A program made the position numbers and the translations under genes. A stretch of 11,948 bases of DNA, taken from positions 1 through 11,948 of the forward strand of contig JAFVYE010000119.1 in the NCBI GenBank assembly GCA_017500745.1, in the 5' to 3' direction. The notes below the pieces were generated by a model. The model searched no databases, had not been told where the DNA came from, and worked only from the letters and a program-made list of their open reading frames with translations. Each line of letters opens with the position of its first letter. The stretch's first letter is position 1. Origin of the DNA: Clostridia bacterium (GTDB lineage Bacteria; Bacillota; Clostridia; Christensenellales; CAG-917). This document shows positions 1-6,102 of the stretch, piece by piece.

Positions 1-790
1 CATCATCACCGATGAGCAGACGCTTGGGGTCTGTTGAAAGAGTGGTTTTGCCTGTGCCGGAAAGGCCAAAGAAGAGGGCAGTGTTCTTGCAATCCATGTC
101 GGTGTTTGCAGAGCAGTGCATTGATGCCATGCCCTTCAAGGGGAGATAGTAGTTCATCATAGAGAACATACCCTTTTTCATTTCTCCACCGTACCATGTG
201 TTGAGGATGACTTGTTCACGTGAAGTGATGTTGAAGACTGCTGCTGTTTCTGAGTTGAGGCCCAGTTCCTTGAAGTTTTCCACCTTTGCCTTTGATGCGT
301 TGTAGCAGACAAAGTCAGGAGTGAAGTTGTCAAGCTCTTCCTTTGTGGGAGCAATGAACATATTTTTGACAAAGTGTGCTTGCCATGCCACTTCCATGAT
401 GAAGCGGATTGCCATACGTGAGTCTGCATTTGTGCCACAGAAGACGTCCATGACGTAGAGTTTTTTGTTTGAAAGCTCATCAATGGCGATGTCCTTCAAT
501 GCCTTCCAAGTTTCTTGACTGCAAGGATGGTTGTCGTTTTTGAACTCGTCAGAAGTCCACCAAACTGTGTCCTTTGAGTTGTCATCCATGACGATGAATT
601 TGTCCTTGGGTGAACGTCCGGTGTAGATGCCTGTCATGACGTTGACTGCACCGAGTTCGGTTAATTGACCTTTTTCATAGCCCGTGAGAGAAGGGTCGGT
701 TTCTGCAAGGAACAAATCCTCATAGGAAGGATTGTGTACGATTTCTGTTGCGCCGGTGATGCCGTAAATGCTCAAATCCAGATTTTTCAT
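1..790 (-). CDS. pckA: Phosphoenolpyruvate carboxykinase (ATP), N-terminal half, cut by window edge
   Basis: This cytoplasmic enzyme interconverts oxaloacetate plus ATP with PEP, CO2 and ADP, at the junction of the C4-acid and glycolytic/gluconeogenic pathways. About 263 codons are visible and the frame is still open at base 1; the family is usually about 530 residues, so roughly half is present. Visible motifs are TGRSPKDKF (about residues 57-65, substrate-binding Arg), the YGGEMKKG segment (about 200-207), the P-loop GLSGTGKTT (about 242-250, Lys about 248) and the start of the second nucleotide/metal motif, LLIGDD, at the edge. The P-loop form points to the ATP-dependent rather than the GTP-dependent enzyme. 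The ATG at 788-790 is preceded by GGAG with 8 nt spacing. It is divergent from the HAD gene and has a strong extended -10 promoter. Identification is firm. Confidence 0.97.
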   Translation of the reverse strand, partial: MKNLDLSIYGITGATEIVHNPSYEDLFLAETDPSLTGYEKGQLTELGAVNVMTGIYTGRSPKDKFIVMDDNSKDTVWWTSDEFKNDNHPCSQETWKALKDIAIDELSNKKLYVMDVFCGTNADSRMAIRFIMEVAWQAHFVKNMFIAPTKEELDNFTPDFVCYNASKAKVENFKELGLNSETAAVFNITSREQVILNTWYGGEMKKGMFSMMNYYLPLKGMASMHCSANTDMDCKNTALFFGLSGTGKTTLSTDPKRLLIGDD

Positions 791-825
791 TTTTTATTCT
801 CCAAAATATTGCTTATCATATTTTA

Positions 826-880
826 CTCGGCGGAGTGACAACAGGTTCGTTTGCAAGGAATTTTGTTGACGAGCGCCGAA
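826..880 (-). promoter_or_regulatory. Possible structured 5' leader of pckA
   Basis: In the predicted pckA leader (about 100 nt from a start near 888), TTCGGCG (880-874) can pair with CGCCGAG (832-826), one pair being G-U. Inside it CAACA (868-864) can pair with TGTTG (843-839). This gives a closed two-level hairpin well upstream of the Shine-Dalgarno. I do not recognise a known riboswitch class, and it may be incidental. Confidence 0.3.
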
Positions 881-894
881 ACTTTGCATTGTAT

Positions 895-923
895 ATTTTA
901 GCATAAAAAAAATGCGATTTCAA
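895..923 (-). promoter_or_regulatory. pckA promoter, sigma-A type with extended -10
   Basis: On the minus strand, -35 TTGAAA (923-918) is followed by a 17-bp spacer and -10 TAAAAT (900-895), preceded by TGC, which makes an extended -10. The predicted start is near 888, about 98 nt upstream of the pckA ATG. This is a close match to the vegetative consensus and the best promoter in this intergenic region. Confidence 0.7.
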
Positions 924-1022
924 GGATAATCAATGAATTGAGCAAACACGAACATTGTTCATATTTTTTTGTACAATTTTGAGGATTTTTTGGGGGTTTG
1001 ATGGGGCAAATGAAAAGAGGGG

Positions 1023-1051
1023 TTGACAATGATTTGTTGAATAGTTAATAT
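1023..1051 (+). promoter_or_regulatory. Promoter of the HAD phosphatase gene
   Basis: A perfect -35 TTGACA (1023-1028) is followed by a 17-bp spacer and a 4/6 -10 TAATAT (1046-1051) inside an AT run. Other -10 registers further right are possible. The leader would be about 34 nt and contains AAGGTAGG 7 nt before the ATG. Confidence 0.6.
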
Positions 1052-1091
1052 ATAAATATAACCATAACCCAACTTTAAGGTAGGAAAATAT

Positions 1092-1937
1092 ATGGCAAAA
1101 CAACACATTGTGGCTTTACTCTACGACTTTGACAAAACTCTTTGCACCCGTGATATGCAGGAGTACACCTTCATACCCAATCTCGGGTTGGAAGCAGACG
1201 AGTTTTGGGACGAGGCAGAAAAGGTTGCCACAAAAGAGAAAATGGACAGCATCCTTGCCTATATGTACTGCATGATTGACCAAGCCAACAAGGCGGGATC
1301 ACCTCTCACAAGAGACATGCTTGTGGAGTGTGGCAAGCACATTGAATATCATCCCGGCGTGGTTGATTGGTTTGAGCGCATCAACGAGTACGGCAGACAA
1401 GCAGGGGTCAAGGTGGAGCACTACATTGTGTCATCAGGGCTCAAAGAAATCATTGACGGCACCGTCATTGCCAAGTACTTCAAACGCATCTTTGCCAGTG
1501 AGTTTATGTACAACGACGAGGGCAATGCAATCTGGGCAAAGATGGCGGTCAACTACACCAACAAAACCCAGTTTGTATATCGCATCAACAAGGGCGTCCT
1601 TGACATCAACAACAACGTTGACCTCAACAAGTCACAACCTGATGACATAAGACGCGTGTTCTTCCGCAATATGATTTATATAGGCGATGGGCTCACAGAC
1701 GTGCCTTGCATGAAGCTTGTCAAACAAAGCGGAGGACACTCAATTGCACTCTATCACAATGATGAAAAGCACAAAGTGCAACCCCTCCTTGCCCATGAGC
1801 GTGTTGATTGGATCTTTGACGCAGACTTTAGTGAGGGCAGTGAACTTGATCACGCAATGCACACCCTCATAAGACAACTTGGATGCGACAACGAACTTCA
1901 AGACATCACCTATCATCAAAAGAGAGAAATCAAATAG
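1092..1937 (+). CDS. HAD-superfamily phosphatase
   Basis: This is a 281-residue cytoplasmic hydrolase of the haloacid dehalogenase superfamily, predicted to remove phosphate via an aspartyl-phosphate intermediate. All four HAD motifs are visible: motif I DFDKT (residues 12-16, nucleophile Asp12 and acid/base Asp14), motif II IVSSG (112-116), a motif III lysine probably in NKTQFVYRINKG (about 157-168), and motif IV GDGLTD (198-203, Mg2+ ligands). The roughly 80 residues between motifs I and II form a mostly helical cap of the C1 type. There is no signal peptide or membrane segment. The start is supported by AGG 7 nt upstream. It is a single-gene unit between its own promoter and a terminator. 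The substrate cannot be read from the sequence; phosphoserine phosphatase-like or metabolite house-cleaning roles are both possible. Confidence 0.9.
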   Translation: MAKQHIVALLYDFDKTLCTRDMQEYTFIPNLGLEADEFWDEAEKVATKEKMDSILAYMYCMIDQANKAGSPLTRDMLVECGKHIEYHPGVVDWFERINEYGRQAGVKVEHYIVSSGLKEIIDGTVIAKYFKRIFASEFMYNDEGNAIWAKMAVNYTNKTQFVYRINKGVLDINNNVDLNKSQPDDIRRVFFRNMIYIGDGLTDVPCMKLVKQSGGHSIALYHNDEKHKVQPLLAHERVDWIFDADFSEGSELDHAMHTLIRQLGCDNELQDITYHQKREIK

Positions 1938-1953
1938 AACCCAAACCAAAAAT

Positions 1954-1982
1954 AAAAACGGACGAGCAATCGTCCGTTTTTT
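1954..1982. terminator. Bidirectional intrinsic terminator
   Basis: A perfect 8-bp stem (1958-1965 with 1970-1977) closes a GCAA tetraloop. A runs on the left pair with the T run on the right (1977-1982). The T tract serves the HAD gene on the plus strand, and the A run gives a T tract on the minus strand for the lipoprotein gene that stops at 2000. The 62-bp gap between two convergent genes fits a shared terminator. Confidence 0.93.
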
Positions 1983-1999
1983 GTTTGGTTTTGTTGGTG

Positions 2000-4420
2000 T
2001 TATGCCACAAAAGCAAGGGTGGGGTAGGTGCCGTCTGTGACAATCCACACCGGTGCGTTTTGAGGAGATGTTGCGTTGAGCTTGAGCTTGGTGTTGATCC
2101 AAGATGCGTTTTCAATGGTTTCGTGTCCGGGCACCACTTCTTCAACGTCTGATCTATTGGTCACGTCAAAGTTCTTTGACTCCTTGTCGTAATCAACGCC
2201 GTTGAGAGCGAGGGTTGAATTGGATGATGCGTACACGTTTGCGCACACGGTCTTGCTGTCATAGATGCCAAATGCTTTGCCAAGTTTGCATTGTTCTGGG
2301 GTGCCCGTCACGGACAGATTTGCCTCTGCATACACATATGCTACTGCGCCGTTGGTGGAGGAGTCCCCTGCGTTTTGTTGGCCTGCAATGCCGCCAGCAT
2401 AAACCTTGCCGGTTGCTGATGAGGCAGACACGTTGCCCTTGAACACGGAGTATTGGATTTGTCCACGATTGCCACTTTCACAGAAGTTTGATCCAACAAA
2501 ACCCCCAGCCACAGCAGAAGAGGTTGCTTCTGCGTTTACGGACACGTTTGAAAGAGACACGTGACGGAGTGCGCTTCCGCCCTCGCCAACAACACCGCCT
2601 GCGTATGCGCCACGACCTTTTGCGGAGATGGTTGCGTCAAAGAGAGCAATCTTTTCAACTGAGTTGTTGAGGATCTTGCCTGCCACGCCACCAGCGTAAG
2701 CGTTGCTTGATGCCACAGCTGTGATGGTTGCCCCTGTTGCAGAGCACTCAGTAAACGCCCCTGCGTTGACCTTGCCTGCAAACACGCCTGCGTATACGGT
2801 GTCGCCCTCGGCGTCAATGAGAGCAGAACTTGCGCTGTACAGAGAAACCGCCTTGACAAAGCCAGATTTGTTGATGCCAACCACGCCACCTGCATAGACG
2901 TCCTTGCCCTTTGCAGAGATTGCAACAACAGCCACTTTTGAGCCACTAAGCTCGCCCTTGTTGTCTGCCACGATGCCACCTGCATAAACGTCACCAAGAG
3001 CTGTGATGGTCAAATTGAACACGTTGACGTCAACGGCAGAGATGACACCAGATGACACACTTGCCACGGCACCTGCATAGTGATGCAAATCTTTGTTTTG
3101 TGACTCAAGATTGATGGTGGCGCTGACACAGAGTGATTTGATTGTGCCCTCGTTGTTGCCGATGAAGGCAAGGTGTTGGTTGTCTGATAAAATGGTGTAA
3201 GTGACAGAGTTTCCACAGCCGTCAAAAACACCCTTGAAAGAGTTGTCCCCTGCAAACTTGACAACATAGTTGTCAAATGTCACGCTTGACATGAGATAAA
3301 TGTTGGCGGATTGCACGGTGGGATCGCTGTCGTCAAGAGAGGTCCAATCATTTGCAGAGTTGATTTCAACACGCTTTGTCCAGTTGGCGTACAAGTTGAA
3401 AACTCCGTCAACTGCAATGTCTGACGTGATTTGAATGCCTTGGCTTGCAGGGCTTGTGTAAAATGCCATATCCTTGACAACTTTGTTGCTGTCATCGTCA
3501 AGGACGTATTTTCCGTCTTTAGTGTCAAAGTAGGTCCACTTGTCAAAGTCATAGCCGTCTATGGCAGGATTTGCAGGGGCTTCAAGATAGTCCCCGTCCT
3601 TCAAGTTGACGTCGGGGGTTGAGATGGTTTGTCCATCAAGACCGGAGTTGAACTTGACCGTGACGTTTTCAAGAGCGCTATACCACATTGCATAGAGGGT
3701 GCGTGCGCCGTCATATTTGTAGCCCTTGAGCAGTTCAATGCTTTGTGCTGTTGAGCCCTTTGCAAGAGTTTTTGTGAGAGGAACAATGGTGTCGCCCTCG
3801 TAGTAGTACCAATACATAAAGCGATCGCTTCCGTTGTTGGTGGTGGGAACGGGGAGAGTTTGTGTTGATGCGTTGGTTGACTCATATGAGAGGGGGAAGG
3901 TGAGAGTTTTCACAGTTACGCCGTCCACCACTGTGTCACGAAGAGCGTATTTGTCGCCATTGGGCATGGACACACTTGCGCTGTAGTAGTCAGCAACGGT
4001 GCCACTGGTCAGTCCGAGGATGTTGTCCTTGACCTTTTCATCTGTGAGATATGCGGTGAGGTCATAGGACTTTGCCTTCCAACTTGCAAAAAATGTTACG
4101 TTTGAGTACACGGTGTAGGTGTCAAAGTCAACGGCATCTCCGTTGGTGAGAGTCCAGCCGTTGAACTCATAGCCCGACTTTGTGGGGTTGTACTCAGGAG
4201 CGGGTACGGTTTGTCCAAACTCAACGTTTTTGTATCCCTCAATTGCAGTGCCACCCTTTGAGTCAAAGGACACGGTAAACGTGACGGGAGCAGGGGTGTC
4301 TACGATGGGGTCATCATCCGAGGGAGTGTCTTGGGGAGGGGTGGGATTGCATGCCACAAAGCACATTAGAAGTGTGGCAAGAGCAAAGATAATCGTAAAA
4401 ATTGCGACAGTTTTCTTCAT
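2000..4420 (-). CDS. Large surface lipoprotein with InlB B-type and GLUG-like repeats
   Basis: This 806-residue secreted protein is probably lipid-anchored on the outer face of the membrane. A signal peptide (Lys2-Lys3, hydrophobic core 5-22) ends at Cys24 in FVAC; Phe at -3 is unusual for a lipobox, but the following Pro/Asp-rich linker (25-45) is typical. Residues 47-115 and about 254-347 are InlB B/Flg_new-type repeats, with GYEFNGWT, GYDFDKWT and closing FFASW and LYANW. A degenerate third unit ends at YAMW (243-246). Residues about 447-680 carry eight GLUG-like repeats, and the C-terminus ends in DGTYPTLAF, usual for this class. There is no LPXTG sorting signal. Such repeats build adhesive or structural solenoids; ligand and function are unknown. 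It lies downstream of the sigma/membrane-regulator operon but has its own promoter. AGGAA lies about 5 nt before the ATG. Confidence 0.88.
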   Translation of the reverse strand: MKKTVAIFTIIFALATLLMCFVACNPTPPQDTPSDDDPIVDTPAPVTFTVSFDSKGGTAIEGYKNVEFGQTVPAPEYNPTKSGYEFNGWTLTNGDAVDFDTYTVYSNVTFFASWKAKSYDLTAYLTDEKVKDNILGLTSGTVADYYSASVSMPNGDKYALRDTVVDGVTVKTLTFPLSYESTNASTQTLPVPTTNNGSDRFMYWYYYEGDTIVPLTKTLAKGSTAQSIELLKGYKYDGARTLYAMWYSALENVTVKFNSGLDGQTISTPDVNLKDGDYLEAPANPAIDGYDFDKWTYFDTKDGKYVLDDDSNKVVKDMAFYTSPASQGIQITSDIAVDGVFNLYANWTKRVEINSANDWTSLDDSDPTVQSANIYLMSSVTFDNYVVKFAGDNSFKGVFDGCGNSVTYTILSDNQHLAFIGNNEGTIKSLCVSATINLESQNKDLHHYAGAVASVSSGVISAVDVNVFNLTITALGDVYAGGIVADNKGELSGSKVAVVAISAKGKDVYAGGVVGINKSGFVKAVSLYSASSALIDAEGDTVYAGVFAGKVNAGAFTECSATGATITAVASSNAYAGGVAGKILNNSVEKIALFDATISAKGRGAYAGGVVGEGGSALRHVSLSNVSVNAEATSSAVAGGFVGSNFCESGNRGQIQYSVFKGNVSASSATGKVYAGGIAGQQNAGDSSTNGAVAYVYAEANLSVTGTPEQCKLGKAFGIYDSKTVCANVYASSNSTLALNGVDYDKESKNFDVTNRSDVEEVVPGHETIENASWINTKLKLNATSPQNAPVWIVTDGTYPTLAFVA
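2381..3082 (-). repeat. Eight GLUG-like repeats of about 31 residues within the lipoprotein
   Basis: The tyrosine/valine-Ala-Gly motif (YAGG and variants YAGA, YAGV, VAGG) recurs at residues 448, 479, 509, 543, 575, 606, 637 and 674. Spacings are 30-37 residues. Each unit has the pattern YAGGxxGxNxG followed by short beta strands. At DNA level the motif appears as repeated GCCACC/CCACCTGCATA-like segments. The regular period suggests a beta-solenoid. Confidence 0.8.
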
Positions 4421-4434
4421 GGTTTTCCTATATT

Positions 4435-4453
4435 CGTGGGCAAAATGCCCACG
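4435..4453 (-). promoter_or_regulatory. Perfect 7-bp hairpin in the lipoprotein leader
   Basis: CGTGGGC (4435-4441) and GCCCACG (4447-4453) flank a 5-nt loop. In the mRNA predicted to start near 4465, the hairpin begins about 11 nt from the 5' end and finishes just before the Shine-Dalgarno AGGAA. No T run follows, so it is not a terminator. It could be an mRNA-stabilising hairpin or a protein-binding site. Confidence 0.55.
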
Positions 4454-4471
4454 TAGTGTAGTATGTTCATT

Positions 4472-4499
4472 ATTATATCATCAAACCCGACATTTTCAA
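4472..4499 (-). promoter_or_regulatory. Promoter of the lipoprotein gene
   Basis: On the minus strand, -35 TTGAAA (4499-4494), a 16-bp spacer and a perfect -10 TATAAT (4477-4472) preceded by TGA (extended -10). The start is predicted near 4465. An imperfect inverted repeat (CCCG...ATTTT / AAAAT...CGGG, 4486-4513) covers the -35 region. This promoter implies that the lipoprotein is expressed independently of the upstream sigma operon. Confidence 0.75.
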
Positions 4500-4550
4500 T
4501 CAAAATTTGCGGGCAAGACAATTTTTTAAAAATAAATGAGAATTCGCGGA

Positions 4551-5255
4551 TTAAACGGCAAATTCCACGTAAAGAGCACAGAGATCGTTGACGGTTTCTG
4601 CATCTTCAAGGCGAGAATTGTCAAATCCATCAAGGGCGTTCAAGGATGCACCCATCATAAAGCGCGCAAGACTGTCGCCAACGTGATAGTTGACGGGGAT
4701 GCCTTCAAACAGGCCGTCCTCTTCAATTTGGTTGCGGATGGCGGTTGAAAACTGTCTTTGGAAGGCAGGGCGATCGCTTGTTGCCATAACGTAAATTGCG
4801 GTTGCTCCACTTGGGTCAATCATGTCCACAACCTCTCCCACGTAGAAGTTGGCGGGGAGGGGCGCTTTTGAGGTTTCATCATAGGCAAAAATCACTTTGC
4901 CATCTCCGTCCACAACAAAGTTGAGGATGTGGCTGTCCTCTTGGGTGGGGCGAATGTCGCCTCCTGTGCCAGCAAGTGACGGGCCATCATACACCCAAAG
5001 GGACACAAAGGTGTAGTTTTCCTCCGCCAGACTTGGTCTTTGGGTCATATAGGCGTAGATTGACACAGACAGTATTATGACAATGGCTGCCATGAGCAGA
5101 AGGATCAGAGACGCTATGGTGGTTTTGAAAACACGCAACGCCTTTTCATTTTGGCGCAGACGATTTATTGGTGAAATCTTGACACGGCCAAGGACGTCAG
5201 GGGTGATGTTGCCTGTTTCTTGATTCAGCTGTTTTTTTATGTCCTTGACTCTCAT
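4551..5255 (-). CDS. Single-pass membrane protein coupled to an ECF sigma factor, probable anti-sigma factor
   Basis: This is a 234-residue protein from the ATG at 5255. About 43 cytoplasmic residues precede one membrane segment (about 44-68, rich in Leu/Ile/Ala) and an extracytoplasmic domain of about 165 residues. I do not recognise the outer domain by name. The start at 5255 is chosen over longer in-frame starts because AAGGAGGAGG lies 4 nt upstream and the ATG overlaps the sigma stop as ATGA, a translational-coupling arrangement. A membrane protein coupled in this way to an ECF sigma factor is commonly its anti-sigma partner: the inner segment holds the sigma factor and the outer domain senses envelope conditions. 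No zinc-binding anti-sigma His-Cys motif is visible in the short N-terminus, so the anti-sigma role is inferred from context only. No convincing terminator follows. Confidence 0.75.
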   Translation of the reverse strand: MRVKDIKKQLNQETGNITPDVLGRVKISPINRLRQNEKALRVFKTTIASLILLLMAAIVIILSVSIYAYMTQRPSLAEENYTFVSLWVYDGPSLAGTGGDIRPTQEDSHILNFVVDGDGKVIFAYDETSKAPLPANFYVGEVVDMIDPSGATAIYVMATSDRPAFQRQFSTAIRNQIEEDGLFEGIPVNYHVGDSLARFMMGASLNALDGFDNSRLEDAETVNDLCALYVEFAV

Positions 5256-5788
5256 AGGTCCTCCTCCTTGTATTTTGATTTGATTTTGTTCAAAGCGTTT
5301 TTGTATGACCATAGCACGGTGCCGAGGGGCTTGTTCAGCATCTCTGCAATTTCTCTGTGCTTGAACCCAGACACCAAATGCAGAGTGATGATCTGCGCCT
5401 CGTTTTCATTGAGTTCAGATTTTATCAATGAAGGCAAAGGGCTGGACAGCTTGTCATCAATGGTGTATTGCCCGCCGATTGAGGCCCCCTTCTCATCAAA
5501 GTCGTGAGACACCTCACGCTTCTGCTTGCTGATTTCGTTGAGGGTTATATTTTTTGCGATGGTATAAATCCACGCAAGAGTGTTTGATCCCGCTTTGTAC
5601 ATGTTGGCAGAAAGACGCACTCTAATGTAGGTGCTCTGCATCACGTCCTCTGCCATGTGATGATTTTTGCAAATGGACAAAATGAAAGAGTACAATCCAG
5701 ACTTGGTTTGGTTGTAGAGCTCCTCAAAAGCAATTTCATCTCCATGGGCAATATGAAGCATAAGGTTGTCAAGAGCGATTCTGTCCAT
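5252..5788 (-). CDS. ECF-type RNA polymerase sigma factor
   Basis: This 178-residue sigma-70 family protein of the extracytoplasmic-function group directs RNA polymerase to a small regulon. Region 2 spans about residues 19-88: AFEELYNQ (20-27), AEDVMQSTYIRV (46-57) for core binding and -10 melting, and LAWIYTIAKNITLNEI (71-86). Region 4 spans about 125-172, with helix-turn-helix FKHREIAEML...PLGTVLWSYKNAL for -35 recognition. Only a linker joins them, as expected for ECF factors. The ATG at 5788 has no Shine-Dalgarno and lies about 1 nt from the predicted transcription start; the family N-terminus (about 19 residues before AFEELY) supports this start over Met10. It overlaps the membrane-regulator gene by 4 nt. 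The promoter is of ordinary sigma-A type and is covered by a palindrome, suggesting control by a DNA-binding repressor rather than simple autoregulation. Confidence 0.92.
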   Translation of the reverse strand: MDRIALDNLMLHIAHGDEIAFEELYNQTKSGLYSFILSICKNHHMAEDVMQSTYIRVRLSANMYKAGSNTLAWIYTIAKNITLNEISKQKREVSHDFDEKGASIGGQYTIDDKLSSPLPSLIKSELNENEAQIITLHLVSGFKHREIAEMLNKPLGTVLWSYKNALNKIKSKYKEEDL

Positions 5789-5824
5789 ACAGTATATTAT
5801 ATCACTGTATGGAGATTATTTCAA
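5784..5824 (-). promoter_or_regulatory. Sigma-operon promoter with a 30-bp perfect palindromic operator
   Basis: On the minus strand, -35 TTGAAA (5824-5819), a 17-bp spacer, then TGA plus -10 TATAAT (5801-5796), an almost ideal extended promoter. Overlaid on it is a perfect inverted repeat: TCCATACAGT (5784-5793) and ACTGTATGGA (5804-5813) separated by 10 bp. One arm lies in the spacer and the other spans the start site and the ATG (5788-5786). Arm centres are 20 bp apart, about two helical turns, as expected for a dimeric repressor. The predicted start (about 5789) leaves essentially no leader. Confidence 0.75.
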
Positions 5825-5859
5825 CTGCATATTTTTTTGACGGAAAAGGGATGCAAAAG

Positions 5860-5935
5860 ACATATCAACATATGTTCAAGCAATCAATTGAAAAGCATGG
5901 CAATCAGAAACAAATGGAGGCAACATATCAACATA
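5860..5935. repeat. Pair of 13-bp direct repeats upstream of the sigma promoter
   Basis: ACATATCAACATA occurs at 5860-5872 and again at 5923-5935, 63 bp apart (about six helical turns). They sit about 36 and 99 bp upstream of the sigma -35 box. They could be regulator-binding sites, but the region is AT-rich and a chance origin is possible. Confidence 0.4.
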
Positions 5936-5946
5936 AACACATATGC

Positions 5947-5980
5947 AGAAAAACCCCCACGTCCAAATGACGCAGGGGTT
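5947..5980 (-). terminator. Intrinsic terminator of the SpoIIQ-like gene
   Basis: On the minus strand, AACCCC (5980-5975) and GACG-type inner pairs form a 12-position stem with a 2-nt internal mismatch and a 5-nt loop (5968-5964). It ends in GGGGG followed by TTTTTCT (5953-5947). It lies 123 nt beyond the stop of the M23 gene. Confidence 0.85.
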
Positions 5981-6015
5981 CTGTAAGGGGGAGATTATGC
6001 TTGTCATAGGTATGT

Positions 6016-6070
6016 ACTCTGTGTCAGATGTACAGCTGTCACAGATGCACATTTGACACAAAAACAGAGT
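6016..6070. repeat. Imperfect 12-bp inverted repeat with 17-bp centre, 3' of the SpoIIQ-like gene
   Basis: TGTGTCAGATGT (6020-6031) and ACATTTGACACA (6049-6060) are complementary at 11 of 12 positions (G opposite T at the odd one). A second pair, ACTCTG (6016-6021) and CAGAGT (6065-6070), encloses it. The centre contains CTGTCACAG. In the M23 mRNA this forms a large hairpin in the 3' untranslated region; as DNA it would be a protein-binding palindrome. It has no T run of its own. Confidence 0.6.
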
Positions 6071-6102
6071 TTAGCATATCATTTTGTCACTTAAAGTGTG
6101 GT

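Larger units (their letters stand above)
791..1091. other. Divergent intergenic region between pckA and the HAD phosphatase gene
   Basis: This 301-bp AT-rich stretch has no credible gene. From left to right it holds the pckA Shine-Dalgarno (799-802), a potential leader hairpin (826-880), the pckA promoter (895-923), a short palindrome GAACATTGTTC (950-960), a run of G tracts (992-1022), the HAD promoter (1023-1051) and the HAD Shine-Dalgarno region (1077-1084). Confidence 0.8.
5789..6102. other. Intergenic region between the sigma operon and the SpoIIQ-like gene
   Basis: This 314-bp stretch has no credible gene; short frames across it lack ribosome binding sites and run through the terminator. 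From right to left on the transcribed strand it contains a 12-bp inverted repeat (6020-6060), an intrinsic terminator (5980-5947), two copies of a 13-bp direct repeat (5923-5935, 5860-5872) and the sigma promoter/operator. Confidence 0.8.

Noticed and set aside
950..960. LexA (SOS) box
   Set aside because: GAACATTGTTC has a 3-bp gap between GAAC and GTTC, whereas the Gram-positive LexA box needs a 4-bp gap (GAACN4GTTC); the neighbouring genes are also not SOS genes.
992..1022. G-quadruplex
   Set aside because: Only three tracts of four or more G are present and the fourth would be a GG pair; loops are long (6-12 nt), so it is listed only as an observation.
2488..2997. Long overlapping frames on both strands within the lipoprotein gene
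   Set aside because: They arise from the repetitive Ala/Gly/Thr-rich coding sequence of the lipoprotein, lack ribosome binding sites and have implausible low-complexity composition.
4486..4513. Terminator after the sigma/membrane-regulator operon
   Set aside because: The inverted repeat has only a 4-bp GC stem with an internal loop and three T residues after it, too weak to call a terminator; it overlaps the lipoprotein -35 box instead.
5876..6061. 61-codon frame on the minus strand between the SpoIIQ-like and sigma genes
   Set aside because: It starts with TTG inside the inverted repeat, has no Shine-Dalgarno, runs through the intrinsic terminator and has a composition rich in Cys and aromatic residues without family resemblance.
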